This document shows positions 30,735 through 40,889 of a stretch of 64,000 bases of DNA, one piece after another (the stretch's first letter is position 1; each line of letters starts with the position of its first letter). The stretch is from Molanna angustata (lineage: Eukaryota > Arthropoda > Insecta > Trichoptera > Molannidae), in NCBI GenBank assembly GCA_963576475.1, contig OY754979.1, positions 26,144,034 through 26,208,033 of the forward strand. Direction: 5' to 3'. The notes beneath the pieces are model-generated. The model was given only the letters and a program-made list of their open reading frames with translations. It did no database searches and was not told the DNA's origin. Position numbers and translations under genes: made by a program.

Positions 30735-31560
30735 ACTGGTTCTTCTATAATATTTATTTATTTATTAAACTTCATGTACATTATAATGTGTACAATGGCA
30801 GGTTTATTGCCACAAGGCAATGTCTTCCAACCAACCAAAGCAACGTGAGGTCATAAATAGGAAATTGGTATGTACATTACATTTATAACAAACGAAAATA
30901 ATATTTAGAGTAAATTCACAGCAACAAAGGAAATAGAGGGAGGGGAGGGGAGGTAGGATAGATATGGGGTGTCAGTTAATAATTCTTTGACAGGTAATAC
31001 AGCTTTAGTTTCTTTTTAAAAAGTTGAATCGATTAAGACGTCGTAATACATTACTTAAAGTGTTCCATAGTCTTGCTGATTGTACTTCAAAAGAGGAACT
31101 GAGAAATTCAGTATAATGAATGAGAATAGTTAGTGTGGTACGTTCAGCAGATCGAAGAGGCGGACCGTGATTTGACAAGAAAATAACCATATTCTTGAGA
31201 TATTGTGATCAAATTTTCTAAGATTGTAAATAAAGCGTATACAAAAATTTTGCAATCGTTCAAGTTTATTAAGGAGTTCTTTGTTAGCATCCAGATAACA
31301 GACGTCAGCATAATCAAGCAAAGCGAGAAGTAAGGATTGTGCAAGCGTGATTTTTGAATGTGTCGGAAGAAAATTTTTCAGTCTATTGAGAGAATGTATA
31401 CTAATGAACAGATTCTTACTGACATGAGAAATTTCTTCGTGCCATGAGAGATCTTCGTCGATAAAGATACCAAGATTTTTAACAACTTTGGAAAAGGAAA
31501 TGATTTGATTGTTAATATCTCATCTTCGCCTCTATTGAGATGTTAAAAAGTTTGTCAGTA
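30735..31560 (-). mobile_element. LINE RT C-terminal half, degenerate
   Basis: The minus strand reads, with frameshifts, VKNLGIFIDEDLSW, SLNRLKNFLPT, LLDYADVCYLDANKELLNKL, LQNFCIRFIYNLRKFDHIS, LLFSC/QITVRL and SSFEVQSARLWNTL. This is the usual C-terminal order of insect non-LTR RTs of the CR1/Jockey group. It ends near an ATTT-rich tail at about 30752. Other pieces of this family: 13555, 24733 and 42283. Confidence 0.8.
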
Positions 31561-31679
31561 AAAATATCATTTGACTACCGACAGGAAAAAAAAGGATGTA
31601 TGCGTATACGCAATTAAAAAAATATTTGATTTAAATTAAAAAATATTAATAAGAAATTAGTTATTTTAATCTATTATTA

Positions 31680-31795
31680 ATCATCCTCAGCGCGTCACAA
31701 CCCTTGATGGGTCCTAGCTGCCTCCAAGAATATTCTCCATACTGCTCTGTCGCTGGCTGCCACCTTCCAGTTCATAATAACCCTCTTTATTTGAG
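31680..31795 (-). mobile_element. LINE 3' tail
   Basis: CATCCTCAGCGCGTCACAAC, CCTTGATGGGTCCTAGCTGC and CCTCCAAGAATATTCTCC match the fragment at 62085. On the minus strand it codes a W-x-x-I-L-G/E-A motif and ends in a GATGA-type tail. Confidence 0.6.
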
Positions 31796-31849
31796 ACAAA
31801 ATCTCGTGTTAATGAATTTGACATAATATATGTATAGTTATCGTCACAC

Positions 31850-31990
31850 AACTTGAACCAGTCACGTAGGTGCGCAGATCGAAAATTTGTGTCTTTTTGT
31901 TTGTTTGGTATATGTGCAAACCGCCCTCCACGGCGAAAAGGCTCAAGAAGTATGATGGAATCTTAATATCTTTGGAATTTTTTTATGCTC
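31850..31990. repeat. Interspersed repeat also at 50425-50560
   Basis: Shared words: GTAGGTGCGCAGATC-like start, AATTTGTGTCTTTTT, GTGCAAACCGCCCTCCACGG and GAAAAGGCTCAA. Part also occurs at 47400-47455. Class unknown. Confidence 0.5.
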
Positions 31991-32035
31991 GATACAAAAG
32001 ATCTCAACGCGTGGTTAGACAACTAACCATTGCAG

Positions 32036-32119
32036 CATTTTTACTATCTATATACACATATGTAGAATCTACATCCTACATATGTAGATTCTACATATGT
32101 ATATAGATAGTAAAAATGT
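32036..32119. repeat. Near-perfect 37-bp hairpin
   Basis: CATTTTTACTATCTATATAC at the left is mirrored by the complement at the right, with ATGTAGAATCTACAT pairing near the loop. The left arm carries an extra CA. The surroundings give no transposon ends. Confidence 0.85.
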
Positions 32120-32374
32120 TCCATTACAGTATTGAATTGTATGTACCTATGTTTAAAACTCGACAATCAAAATTTTAAATCCACGAATAAATATTTTGAT
32201 TAATGGATAAATTAAAAAAATTATAGCTGTGAGGCACCGGCTTAGAATAGTGCTTCCACTCTTTTCTATTATTGTTTTCGAGTGTCCCGTAAGAGCCGGG
32301 TAATCGAAAATACAACAGGCAACAATAACATCTCACATAGTTCAACAATGAGGTTCACCACCCATTCTGAATGT

Positions 32375-32520
32375 AGTGCCTTTTAGGTGAGACGAGACTG
32401 GTGTGTGGGTATACACAGATGTGTTGTGCTCCCTTTTATAAGGCAATCACACCCGCACACCTTTCGCTGGTTACCCCACTTTGTGGGATATGCCGTGATG
32501 GTATGTATGTATGTATGTTA
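32375..32520 (+). mobile_element. SINE-like repeat (family C), best copy
   Basis: TTTTAGGTGAGACGAGACTG, GTGTGTGGGTATACACAG, CACCCGCACACC, GCTGGTTACCCCACTTTGTG, GGATATGCCGTGATGG and a (TATG)n tail. Other copies: 18618, 21203, 37745 and 47735. No clear tRNA head. Confidence 0.7.
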
Positions 32521-32689
32521 AATAAAACTCGTGTTATTTAAGAATTAAATGCTTTTATTAGGTTTTACGGGTAGAATGTGACAGACTTGTTGCCCTAGGG
32601 CAAATTCTACCAGTCAACCACGTACCTACATAATATAAGATTGGAAATATGAGGAGCGGCTTCAAGCGTTGGTACTGACATAGCTTAAA

Positions 32690-32960
32690 GAAAGAAAAAT
32701 GAGGGGTGACCTCATTGAGACATATAAAGTGTTGAACAATCATTATGACTGTCCTGAACTGCCCCATATATACACTCACAATCAAAATGAGCACTTGCGT
32801 GGCCATAGCCTGAAGTTGAATATAAGTGTGTTTGCTCAGAATCCACATAAACACTTCCTAAGTAATAGAGTAGTGGATGCTTGGAACAGGCTGCCTCAGG
32901 ACCTGGTTGTTGCTGAGAGTGTCAACTCCTTTAAGAACGAACTAGATGGATTACAGTGAC
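32690..32960 (+). mobile_element. CR1-like LINE 3' fragment
   Basis: [46 protein letters not shown] and SVNSFKNELDGL form the CR1-group C-terminal signature. The minus-strand frame at 32558-32854 is its shadow. Confidence 0.8.
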
Positions 32961-33404
32961 ACTGTGGACTCATTCAAGCACATCAGCTTTATGCTGCCTG
33001 CTTGTCACCTCAATAATAATATATACCTAAAAAAAAACGAAATTGGTCATGTTGTTAAGTTGGCAACACCTGTCCAGTTACAGCAACATTGACGAGATGA
33101 AAGCAGTAGGTAGATCTTGGTGTAATTTGAAGGTTTGGGAGACACCGCACACCAGCAGCAGATAGGATTGTTAGGTAGGTATGTCTGGTACCAACTACCA
33201 GTGTACCAAGTGAACGATCGAAAAGGAGTGCAGCAGGTTTAACGGTATAGTCTACCACACAGACCACGGCTTGGGTTCAGTGCCCTCGCGCGTACCTAGT
33301 CACTACACTACTGACAATCTCTTACAGCATCGAAACACAACGTACCTACAGACTGTTTAATTTATTACGTATCAACAGTGACGAACAAGAGGAAACCTTT
33401 TTTA

Positions 33405-33949
33405 ACTCCTCACTAACCCAAGGGGACATAGTGAAAAGTTATGATTTCGCAATTTTTTAGGCTATTTTTTTATTGCAGATTATCAATTAGTATCATGCTG
33501 AGATTTTATTCTGAAAGTTTCATCACAATGCATCTGTGTGTGTTATGAACGGCATGTTTATATTACCTACTATAACAATTATAGACTAAAGTACCTACTC
33601 ATTCGATTCTTTTCAAATTTTGCAAATATGTATATCTAATAGGTAGGTACTCGCTTAGGTCCCATTAGGTTTTGAAGGATATCTGAATAATGCTTCTCAA
33701 TTATTGTAACTGTCAAATATTTCAAAGTGACCCCAAGCTCAAAAAATTTGTAAATTTTAATATTTTTTTTCAAATTGGTAAATAAGCACATCACTTTTAT
33801 AAATTGGCATTGAAGAAAAATCAAGTTTTGATAATAAAATATTTAATTAAAAAAATATTGAACAAACTCATTTCATGACAATTCTGAAAATTTTCCATAC
33901 AAAATTTGAAAACCTAAATACCTTATGGAGCGAATTGCTAGTGAGGAGC
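33405..33949 (+). mobile_element. MITE of the CTCCTCACTAA family
   Basis: ACTCCTCACTAACCCAAGGG at 33405 is mirrored by CTAGTGAGGAG ending at 33948. The interior shares TTTTTATTGCAGATTATCAA, CTGAAAGTTTCATCACAAT, CTCGCTTAGGTCCCATTA and AAAGTGACCCCAAGCTCA with the copies at 45562, 54055 and 57312. Confidence 0.8.
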
Positions 33950-34013
33950 GATTTGTTAGTAAGGGTCGACCAGCTATTAGGATTTGGGTCCATTCTATTC
34001 GGATCTTAAAAAG

Positions 34014-34203
34014 GATTCCCGGGCAATTGACCGTACGTCCTTTTTACCGTATGGACAGTTGACCGTCGCCACGGTCAATTGTCCCCACGGTAAATTGTCC
34101 TCACGGTCAACTGTCCATACAGTAAATTGTCCCCACGGTCAATTGTCCTCACGGTCAACTGTCCATACGGTAAAAAGAGCGTACGGTCAATTGTCCGGAC
34201 ACG
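34014..34203. mobile_element. GGTCAATTGTCC short element, copy 1 (9-bp target duplication)
   Basis: CTTAAAAAG flanks both ends (34005-34013 and 34204-34212). The ends GATTCCCGGGCAATTGACC and GGTCAATTGTCCGGACACG are inverted copies. The interior is a run of CACGGTCAATTGTCC, ACGGTAAATTGTCC and ACGGTCAACTGTCC words in about 16-bp steps. The plus-strand frame here is an artefact. Confidence 0.8.
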
Positions 34204-34388
34204 CTTAAAAAGATCCGGGTTATAAGAAAGAAGATCGTTCCATAGTCAAACTGCTGTGTTAAGAGGGCGCCTGCTGCCGAGTACATATTTTTCAATTTGA
34301 TATTCCATCATTATTGCTAACGATTTGTTAGTAGGTAAGGGTCACCAGCTATTAGGATTTGGGTCCATTTTATTCGGATCTTAAAAAG

Positions 34389-34594
34389 GATTCCCGGGCA
34401 ATTGACCGTACGTCCTTTTTACCGTATGGACAGTTGACCGTCCCCACGGTCAATTGTCCTCACGGCCAACTGTCCCCACGGTCAATTGTCCGTGCGATAA
34501 ATTGTCCTCACGGTCAACTGTCCATACGGTAAATTGTCCCCACGGTCAACTGTCCATACGGTAAAAAGGGCGTACGGTCAATTGTCAGGACACG
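34389..34594. mobile_element. GGTCAATTGTCC short element, copy 2
   Basis: The same element as 34014-34203 with a somewhat longer internal array. It is flanked by the same CTTAAAAAG (34380-34388 and 34595-34603), having been duplicated together with its flanks. Confidence 0.8.
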
Positions 34595-34814
34595 CTTAAA
34601 AAGATCCGGGTTATAAGAAAGAAGATCGTTCCATAGTCAAACTGCTGTGTTAAGAGGGCGCCTGCTGCCGAGTACATATTTTTCAATTTGATATTCCATC
34701 ATTATTGCTAACCAAGTCGTTTTGAAAAAATAACGTAGATAGTTTGGGTGTTCATGAAGATAAATATTCCTTAACATTTTACTAATGTTCTGTATAAATT
34801 CTTAAAAAAAAAAT

Positions 34815-35560
34815 AATGGCATATCCCGATTTTCAACGCTTATCTTATATTTTTAATAAACTATAAGGCTCAAGGATCAATATTTTTTTTTAAATTAAAG
34901 AAGACTAATATATATGGATAAGAATGTATTGACATTTGCATTACCTAATGCTTCAGGTTTGGTAAAGAAACCTTAAAAAAACATTTATTTTCTACTCAGC
35001 GCCTTTGCGAAATAAAAGTTTTTGAGGTTTCTTTGCTAAACCTGAAACATAAATCCAAATGTCAAGACATATATTATTTTTACCATAGATTTTTATTATA
35101 ATATACCTACTAGATGTAGTAGTTAGCAAATTTTGTATGAATCGAAGTGAGGCATTTTTCCACGGGATTTTTGACGTTTTAGTTGGCCGAGCACTTCGTC
35201 TTTCTATAGAGAATAACGACTAATGTGAATTGTTTTCGGATTTATTTGTCGAAAAAACACTTTGTTTATTATTATTGTGATTTAAAGAACAGTTATCTAG
35301 GAAGTGTTGAAATGTAAGGAAAACTGAAATATGTTGCCAACCAAAACGTCAAAAGCGCAATATTCCGTGACTCACTTTTTGCACGGAGTTATAGGTAGGT
35401 ACTACATCTAGTATATTAGGTATAGTAAAAATCTATGATTTTTCCAGATATATTAGTCTTCTTTATTTTTCCAGATTTATTAGTCTTTTTCTTTTTGATA
35501 TTTATCTTATATTTTTAAGAAATATAAGATAAATATCAAAAATCGGGGTATGTTTATTAT
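34815..35560. mobile_element. Nested inverted-repeat elements
   Basis: CATATCCCGATTTTCAACGC near 34819 is mirrored by ATCAAAAATCGGGGTATG near 35550, with a self-pairing stretch at about 35488-35538 (GATATTTATCTTATATTTTT and its complement). Within lies a distinct element at 35082-35437. AGACTAATATATATGG/ATATATTAGTCTTC flanks mirror each other around it. Confidence 0.6.
35082..35437. mobile_element. MITE with about 40-bp inverted ends
   Basis: CATAGATTTTTATTATAATA and ACTAGATGTAGTA at the left are mirrored by TACTACATCTAGTATATTAG and AAAAATCTATG at the right. The interior holds no transposase. Confidence 0.75.
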
Positions 35561-35585
35561 TTTTCTACAATAATTTCTACAGAAC

Positions 35586-36222
35586 ATAAGACAACTGAAA
35601 AACATTCGTCGAAGCCTGCCCAAAAATGAGACAAAAACACTTATAAATGCTTTCGTTGTGTCTCGGCTAGATTACTGTAATGGCATCTATGATGGATTGC
35701 CAAAGTATCAGCTCGATAGATTACAGATGGTGTTTAATGCAGCGGCAAGGCTCATTTATGGAGCGGAAAAACGATGTCACATAACTCCACTACTTAACGA
35801 ATTGCATTGGTTGAAGTGTCCAGAGCGAGTTGACTACAAAATCTGCTTAACGGTGTTTAATGCTTTAAATAACCTAGCACCACAATACATACAAGAGCTG
35901 TGTCAGAGAAAAGATCTCTCTGGGAGGCATCTCACACTTAGGTCTTCTGGATCACAGAGTACCAACTCCCTAAAGGAGTTGGACAGAGCCAATAAAGCGG
36001 CTTACTATGATTGATGCTTTGGTGTGAGTGGTCCTATGAAGTGGAATAAATTGCCTCTAGATGTCCGCAGTGCAAATAGTAAGAGTACTTTCTCTAAAGG
36101 ACTGAAAACAGTTTTGTTTCGTAGAGCAATATAACAGCAATATATCTATCTAAATAACAGCGCCCTTGGAATGATCTTGAATCATTAAACGGCGCTATAC
36201 AAATTATTATTATTATTATATT
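35586..36222 (+). mobile_element. L2/Rex-like LINE 3' ORF fragment
   Basis: SRLDYCNGIYDGLPKYQLDR, LQMVFNAAARLIYGAEKR, HITPLLNELHWLKCPERVDY and KICLTVFNALNNLAPQYI are the C-terminal signature of L2/Rex-type RTs. The element ends GGCGCTATACAA followed by (ATT)n at 36205-36222, the usual short tail. A stop occurs after KAAYYD. Relatives: 39165, 44050 and 49385-50190. Confidence 0.85.
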
Positions 36223-36298
36223 CTTAAAAGATGGAAGCGTGAACATCAGACGAACATGTATGAGACGTGTGTTAAGGCAGAAAAATATGGCATAACAC
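36223..36298 (+). mobile_element. RTE-type LINE scrap
   Basis: ILKDGSV, then RRTCMRRVL and an EKNMA-like end match the tail of the RTE family copy at 41570-41640. Only about 75 bp. Confidence 0.5.
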
Positions 36299-36359
36299 CC
36301 CAACTAGATAATTTTATTCTATAAAAGTACATGCATAATACATAAGTACCTACATCTTA

Positions 36360-36705
36360 AACTTTTTTAACAATATTATTTGTAAAAATCGAATTTAGTG
36401 ACGACATCGTTTCATACAATTTGCATGGAAGTAGGTACATAATATCTACGGGGACTCTCAATAGTTTGATACATACCTACCGTCAAGATTTGTACATTGT
36501 ACATATTCGGGGTATGATACATAAAAGGACTGACCTCCACACTATCCTATCTTGACATAAATCTTTTGTATACTTCTTTCAAAATATTGAATAATTTGGA
36601 TTTATGGGTTTTTAGTTTGGTATGTATTCTTCAACTTTATGTACATAGGTACATACTATCGCCATCAACAGTTGGATTTCATGTGTTACATGCAACTAGT
36701 TAATA
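36360..36705 (-). repeat. Inverted copy of the gypsy/insertion junction seen at 1273-1600
   Basis: The complement of this stretch matches 1273-1600: AACTAGTTGCATGTAACACA, ATCCAACTGTTGATGGCGAT, CATAAATCCAAATTATT, AGGTCAGTCCTTTTATG and TGTATGAAACGATGTCGTCA. It crosses the point where the RT frame meets the insertion, so this sequence moved as one block. Confidence 0.75.
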
Positions 36706-36719
36706 TTTCACCACCCTTT

Positions 36720-37740
36720 ACAGGAAATGGGTATGACATACTCTATTAGTAACGTTTGGACAGACCAAGCAAACAGGTGAAATTATATTCTAAAAATCTA
36801 CCTGTTGTTTCCAGCAAACATTCTCTACTCATAGTGACAAGTGTTGGGATTAACACACGGAATTATCATCCGTATAGCCTTCACAATAAAATGTATTATT
36901 CTTTGAACTACCAACCGACATGCTGTAATAATTCTCGTCCCTTTCCTTCACGGATCCCGGCCACAAGAGCCCTATAAAAAGTAGCGGTAGTATCTTTATT
37001 TTTACAACGAAAAACTAAACATACAATCATTTCAAATGAAAATGGATCTTATTTCACATTCGTTTAAGGTACTTTATCGTGTGACATTCACCATATAACT
37101 TGGTTGTTTTCTATCGTGTAAAATCCTTTGATATGGCTGAGCGAGCAACAAACAGGTAGGAATTCAGAATGAACGTTTTATTTAATTTTTTCGTAAACAT
37201 CGAGCAAATTACGACGACCGATCAAAAAGGTCTCTTTAAATACTTTTTAAATATTATGTTACCGTGCATATCGACACGCTTTTTTATTAATTGGTAAATT
37301 ACTTATTCGAACATTTGACAACAGGTCTCATTAGCGCTACTCTGTGTGTGTGCGGGTAAGTCAAAAGAGAAAGTTGAAATAAAAGTTGGACGGCACCGAG
37401 TCGAAAAAAGAATGTCTTTTAATGAAATGTTTTTTTCGTTATATACGTCAATTCATCGCTTTTTCTCAACGCATTAAAATTGTCTGTACAAAGTGCATGT
37501 TATGTTGCAAAGGTCCCTGGTGTGACCTTGTATTGTAAAGTGTTGGGACATTAGACTACGTTTTATTTTTTCAATAAACTATTATTATTGTTAATATTAT
37601 TTCAAACAATGAAGGCTCCAATCCTGGGAATGTAGTCGGTATATTTTATGATAATCTGTTTCATTCATGTGTTGTAATTCGTTCACAAGAAATATATATC
37701 TATTGGACAATTTTACTGCATTGTTATAAAAAAAAACATA
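36720..37740. other. AT-rich stretch, no gene seen
   Basis: The plus-strand frame at 36756-36977 and the minus-strand frame at 37597-37830 have no domains. A possible SINE scrap lies near 37490. Confidence 0.4.
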
Positions 37741-37744
37741 CATT

Positions 37745-37862
37745 CTCACCATCACGGTATATCCCACAATGTTGAGTAACCAGCGATAGTTGTGCGGGTG
37801 TACGTTACGTTGTAAAATGAAGCACGACACATGCGCGTGCCCCTACACACCAGTATCGTCTC
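37745..37862 (-). mobile_element. SINE-like repeat (family C)
   Basis: ACCATCACGGTATATCCCAC, GTAACCAGCGATAGTTG and CACACCAGTATCGTCTCA match the complement of the copy at 32375. Confidence 0.65.
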
Positions 37863-38044
37863 AACTTAAATGACAATATTATATGAATATATATATTTTT
37901 ATTTATTAAACGAATAAATCGCAATTTACATAAACGTTATAATTAATCAGGTGTATAAGTTCCATAATATACATGTTATAAAAACATTTTTTAATTGAGA
38001 CGAATCTCGTGTTAAAAAGGGGAGTATCTATCTTATTTGAAAGA

Positions 38045-38170
38045 AATAAATAAACACTTCCTTGCATCCTGCGCAAGTGTCGAGTTTATTGTCGTATGTC
38101 AATTTCTTTCAACTAGCCAGTGTTACCAGCCCAGAGAAGTAATATTAGTGTGAGAAATTAATTAAAATAA
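38045..38170 (-). mobile_element. SINE-like repeat (family D)
   Basis: AATAAACACTTCCTTGCATC, GCGCAAGTGTCGAGTTTATT and AGCCAGTGTTACCAGCC recur at 39705 and, in the other orientation, at 63890. The 39705 copy ends in a tRNA-like B box. Confidence 0.65.
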
Positions 38171-38487
38171 ATTTCTCCACTGCTAATTATTTATATTGTT
38201 ATATTTACTAAATAATTCATAAAATATTGAATTACATGGTTCGGACATTTATATGAAAACACATTAATAATGTACATATAATAAGGATTATGAAAAAGGC
38301 TACACAAGATTTTTGAATAAATGAAAAGTTATATAAAAACAAGAATGAAAAAACAAAAAAAGTTACCTGTCAATTTAGTTAGTGTTCTTTGTTTATCCAT
38401 AAAAAGTTATTGATTTTTTAAACCATATTGCAAATTATATTAGAATAATAAAGGATGTAAAAGTATATAAGTACATACGTGATTAGT

Positions 38488-38859
38488 GATTCCCGGACAA
38501 TTTACCGTAGCCGATTGACCGTGGACAATAGACCGTACGCCCTTTTTACCGTATGGACAATTTACCGTCGAGTATTTTGAAATAAAAAAATAAGGCAATC
38601 GGTCCGTCGCCATAAACGAACATTTTTTTATTCACGCAATTTATTTAACTCAAACGAAAAAAGAAAAAGTTTTTTTCTGATACTATAAATATTTTCCGCA
38701 CGGTGAATTGTCCATTCGATAAATTGTCCTCACGGTCAATTGTCCGTACGGTAAATTGTCCCACGGTTAATTGTCCTCACGGTAAATTGTCCATACGGTA
38801 AAAAGGGCGTACGGTAAATTGTCCACGGTCAATCAGCTACGGTCAATTGTCCGGACACG
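38488..38859. mobile_element. GGTCAATTGTCC element, copy 3, 372 bp, with 9-bp target duplication
   Basis: GTGATTAGT flanks both ends (38479-38487 and 38860-38868). The left end GATTCCCGGACAATTTACCG and the complement of the right end CGTGTCCGGACAATTGACCG are inverted copies. The interior carries the same ACGGTCAATTGTCC and ACGGTAAATTGTCC words as 34014. A 9-bp duplication is typical of Mutator-like elements. Confidence 0.85.
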
Positions 38860-39164
38860 GTGATTAGTACAATTGTTTAATTTTAGTCATAAAGATATTT
38901 TAATTTTTTTTCAAGGCTAATACTCAACGGGATTTCTTTGAATCATTTAGCATATTTGTACTTGTGAGGCAAAAGAGGAATGGTTATATTAAATTGTTTG
39001 TATTAAAAAGATAAATAAATAAAATAATAGTCAGAATGGGTGGTGAACCTCATTGCTGAACTGAGATGTTATTTTGTCTGTATTTTCGATTATCAATTAT
39101 CAACAATCGGAAACAATGATAATGGAAAAGAATGGAAATACTAACTGAATCTATTCATAATAAT

Positions 39165-39320
39165 AATAATAATTAGAATTTATAAAGCCCCGTTTAGTGA
39201 TACAAGATCACTCCAAGGGCGCTGTGGCTTATTTGTTGGCTCTACTAAACAAAGCAGTCTTAAGTAATTTACTGAAGGTGTCAACGCTCTGAGCTCCACG
39301 TATATCAGGGGGCAATTTGT
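39165..39320 (-). mobile_element. L2/Rex-like LINE tail
   Basis: (AATA)n at 39160-39175 then ATTTATAAAGCCCCGTTTAG, CAAGATCACTCCAAGGGCGC and CAAAGCAGTCTTAAGTAA match the complement of the end of 35586-36222. Confidence 0.7.
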
Positions 39321-39704
39321 TTCATGAGTAAAATAATCATAATTTATTTTATTTGACTTGTCATGAGCCAGTCTCGCATCCTTATAAAATTAATATTAAT
39401 ACCAAGACTGTAATACTAAGACTGGTTTGGCTCATCACTACTTTTTATTAAAAATATAATAATTAAAATTTAATGCACCTATAAATTTAAACTAATAAGT
39501 ATTATCTTGACTACAGAACAACACAATACATTATGTTTGCATTAATACTTTTAAATAATACACATGGTAATTTTATTGTAGTCTACAATGAATAACATTG
39601 TGTTTATTTTTAGTCCATATCCAATGACTTTAACTTATCTCATGTCAGGCTCACTTTTATCCGTTTCCGATAGTCTTATGATTTAATACTATTTCAAAAT
39701 ATAA

Positions 39705-39905
39705 TAATAATAAACACTTCCTTTTACCCTGCGTAAGGGGTGAGTTTATTGCCATATTGAAATTTCTTCCCGCTAACCAATGTTTCCAGTCCAGAGAAGC
39801 AATATTTGCGTGAGAAATGAATTTAAGTAATTTCTCCTCTGTTGGGGATCGAACCCAGGATGCCCGCACATAAATCAAAGGGCTTTCCAACCATACCACG
39901 GGGCA
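39705..39905 (-). mobile_element. SINE (family D) with tRNA-like B box
   Basis: AATAAACACTTCCTTTTACC and GGGTGAGTTTATTGCC form the body. TTGGGGATCGAACCCAGGAT and GGGCTTTCCAACCATACCAC (minus strand) form a tRNA-like head with GGGTTCGATCCC-type B box. Confidence 0.7.
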
Positions 39906-40090
39906 CGTTTAAACTATAAGCGTTTCTCTTAAAAGTGAACTTCCCGGTAATGTTGGTACGACTGTCTGCCTGTCAAATAAACTGAATAATTTTGCCATAT
40001 CTCCAAATTGAGTCCGTCTAATTTCATATTAATAAGTAAATAATAAAACATTGTAAAAGAAAAATAATCTGAAATTTATATGATAGAATG
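39906..40090. other. Short spacer
   Basis: No feature recognised. Confidence 0.4.
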
Positions 40091-40094
40091 ATTA

Positions 40095-40262
40095 TAAGAT
40101 ATAATGAAACAACGTGGCACTCCACAATCATAAGGAAGTTGCGGGAGGCAGACTTGCGCGAGGGAGAGGCACAGGAGACAGGGACTTGACGAATGAGGAC
40201 GAGGAGGGCCGACCCCACAAAATGGGAAGAAATGGCCAGGGCGAAGAAGAAGAAGAAGAATG
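40095..40262 (+). mobile_element. LINE 3' tail with (GAA)n
   Basis: The plus strand codes a basic tail reading ADPTKWEEMARAKKKKK, ending in (GAA)n at about 40245-40260. Other (GAA)-tailed LINE ends: 43950 and 63205. Confidence 0.6.
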
Positions 40263-40885
40263 ATTTATATTTTCTTTGTCTATTTTAAACAAAACACATG
40301 TATATATTATAGATTTATCAGAAATTACTTTTACAAAAATTACAAAAAAAAAAGAAATTAATCTGTAATTGTAGGAAATATTCTGTCACAACACCCAATG
40401 CAATATAACAAGATAACCACGAAGCATAATTTTAATTAAAACGCACTCTACTTGGCATTCTATAGTTAATTTTCTTGACATGCGAGGATAAAAACCAAAA
40501 CGCCTTTTATGTACGCTGGCTATGAAAAATCTATCTTGGTAGTGCTTGGTAGGTACTTTAAATTAAAGTAAATTGAGTTACGCCTATTAAACTTTATATA
40601 ATTTCATACTTAAAATACGAAACTCGTCGTTATGTTGAGCGTTTTGCCTAAAAAGGTAAAAGATAAGTCAACGATAAAAATAAACTTATACACACCTTCT
40701 GAAGAATTATCTAATATTTATTTTACCTACATTTGATTTAGAAGGTAACCCATTTAAAACTAATCGATTTGTGTACATAGTGATGTTTTTATCGATTTGT
40801 TAAAATATTTTCTATGTACTTGTCGAATTGCAGGACGTACGATACTAAAATAGGTTTAGAGATATTTTTGTTAATGAATCATGGA
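40263..40885. other. AT-rich spacer, no gene seen
   Basis: No coding or repeat signal recognised. Confidence 0.4.
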
Positions 40886-40889
40886 AGTA

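Larger units (their letters stand above)
33949..34713. repeat. Tandem duplication, unit about 372 bp, containing two GGTCAATTGTCC elements
   Basis: CGATTTGTTAGTAAGGGTC at 33949 returns at 34321. Flanks (ACCAGCTATTAGGATTTGGG, AAGAAAGAAGATCGTTCC, GAGGGCGCCTGCTGCCGAG) are nearly identical in both units. The inserted elements at 34014-34203 and 34389-34594 share the same target duplication, so the duplication is younger than the insertion. Confidence 0.88.

Noticed and set aside
34010..34210. CRISPR-like array because of short regularly spaced words
   Set aside because: The words are contiguous, not separated by unique spacers, and lie inside a transposon with target duplications; the host is an animal.
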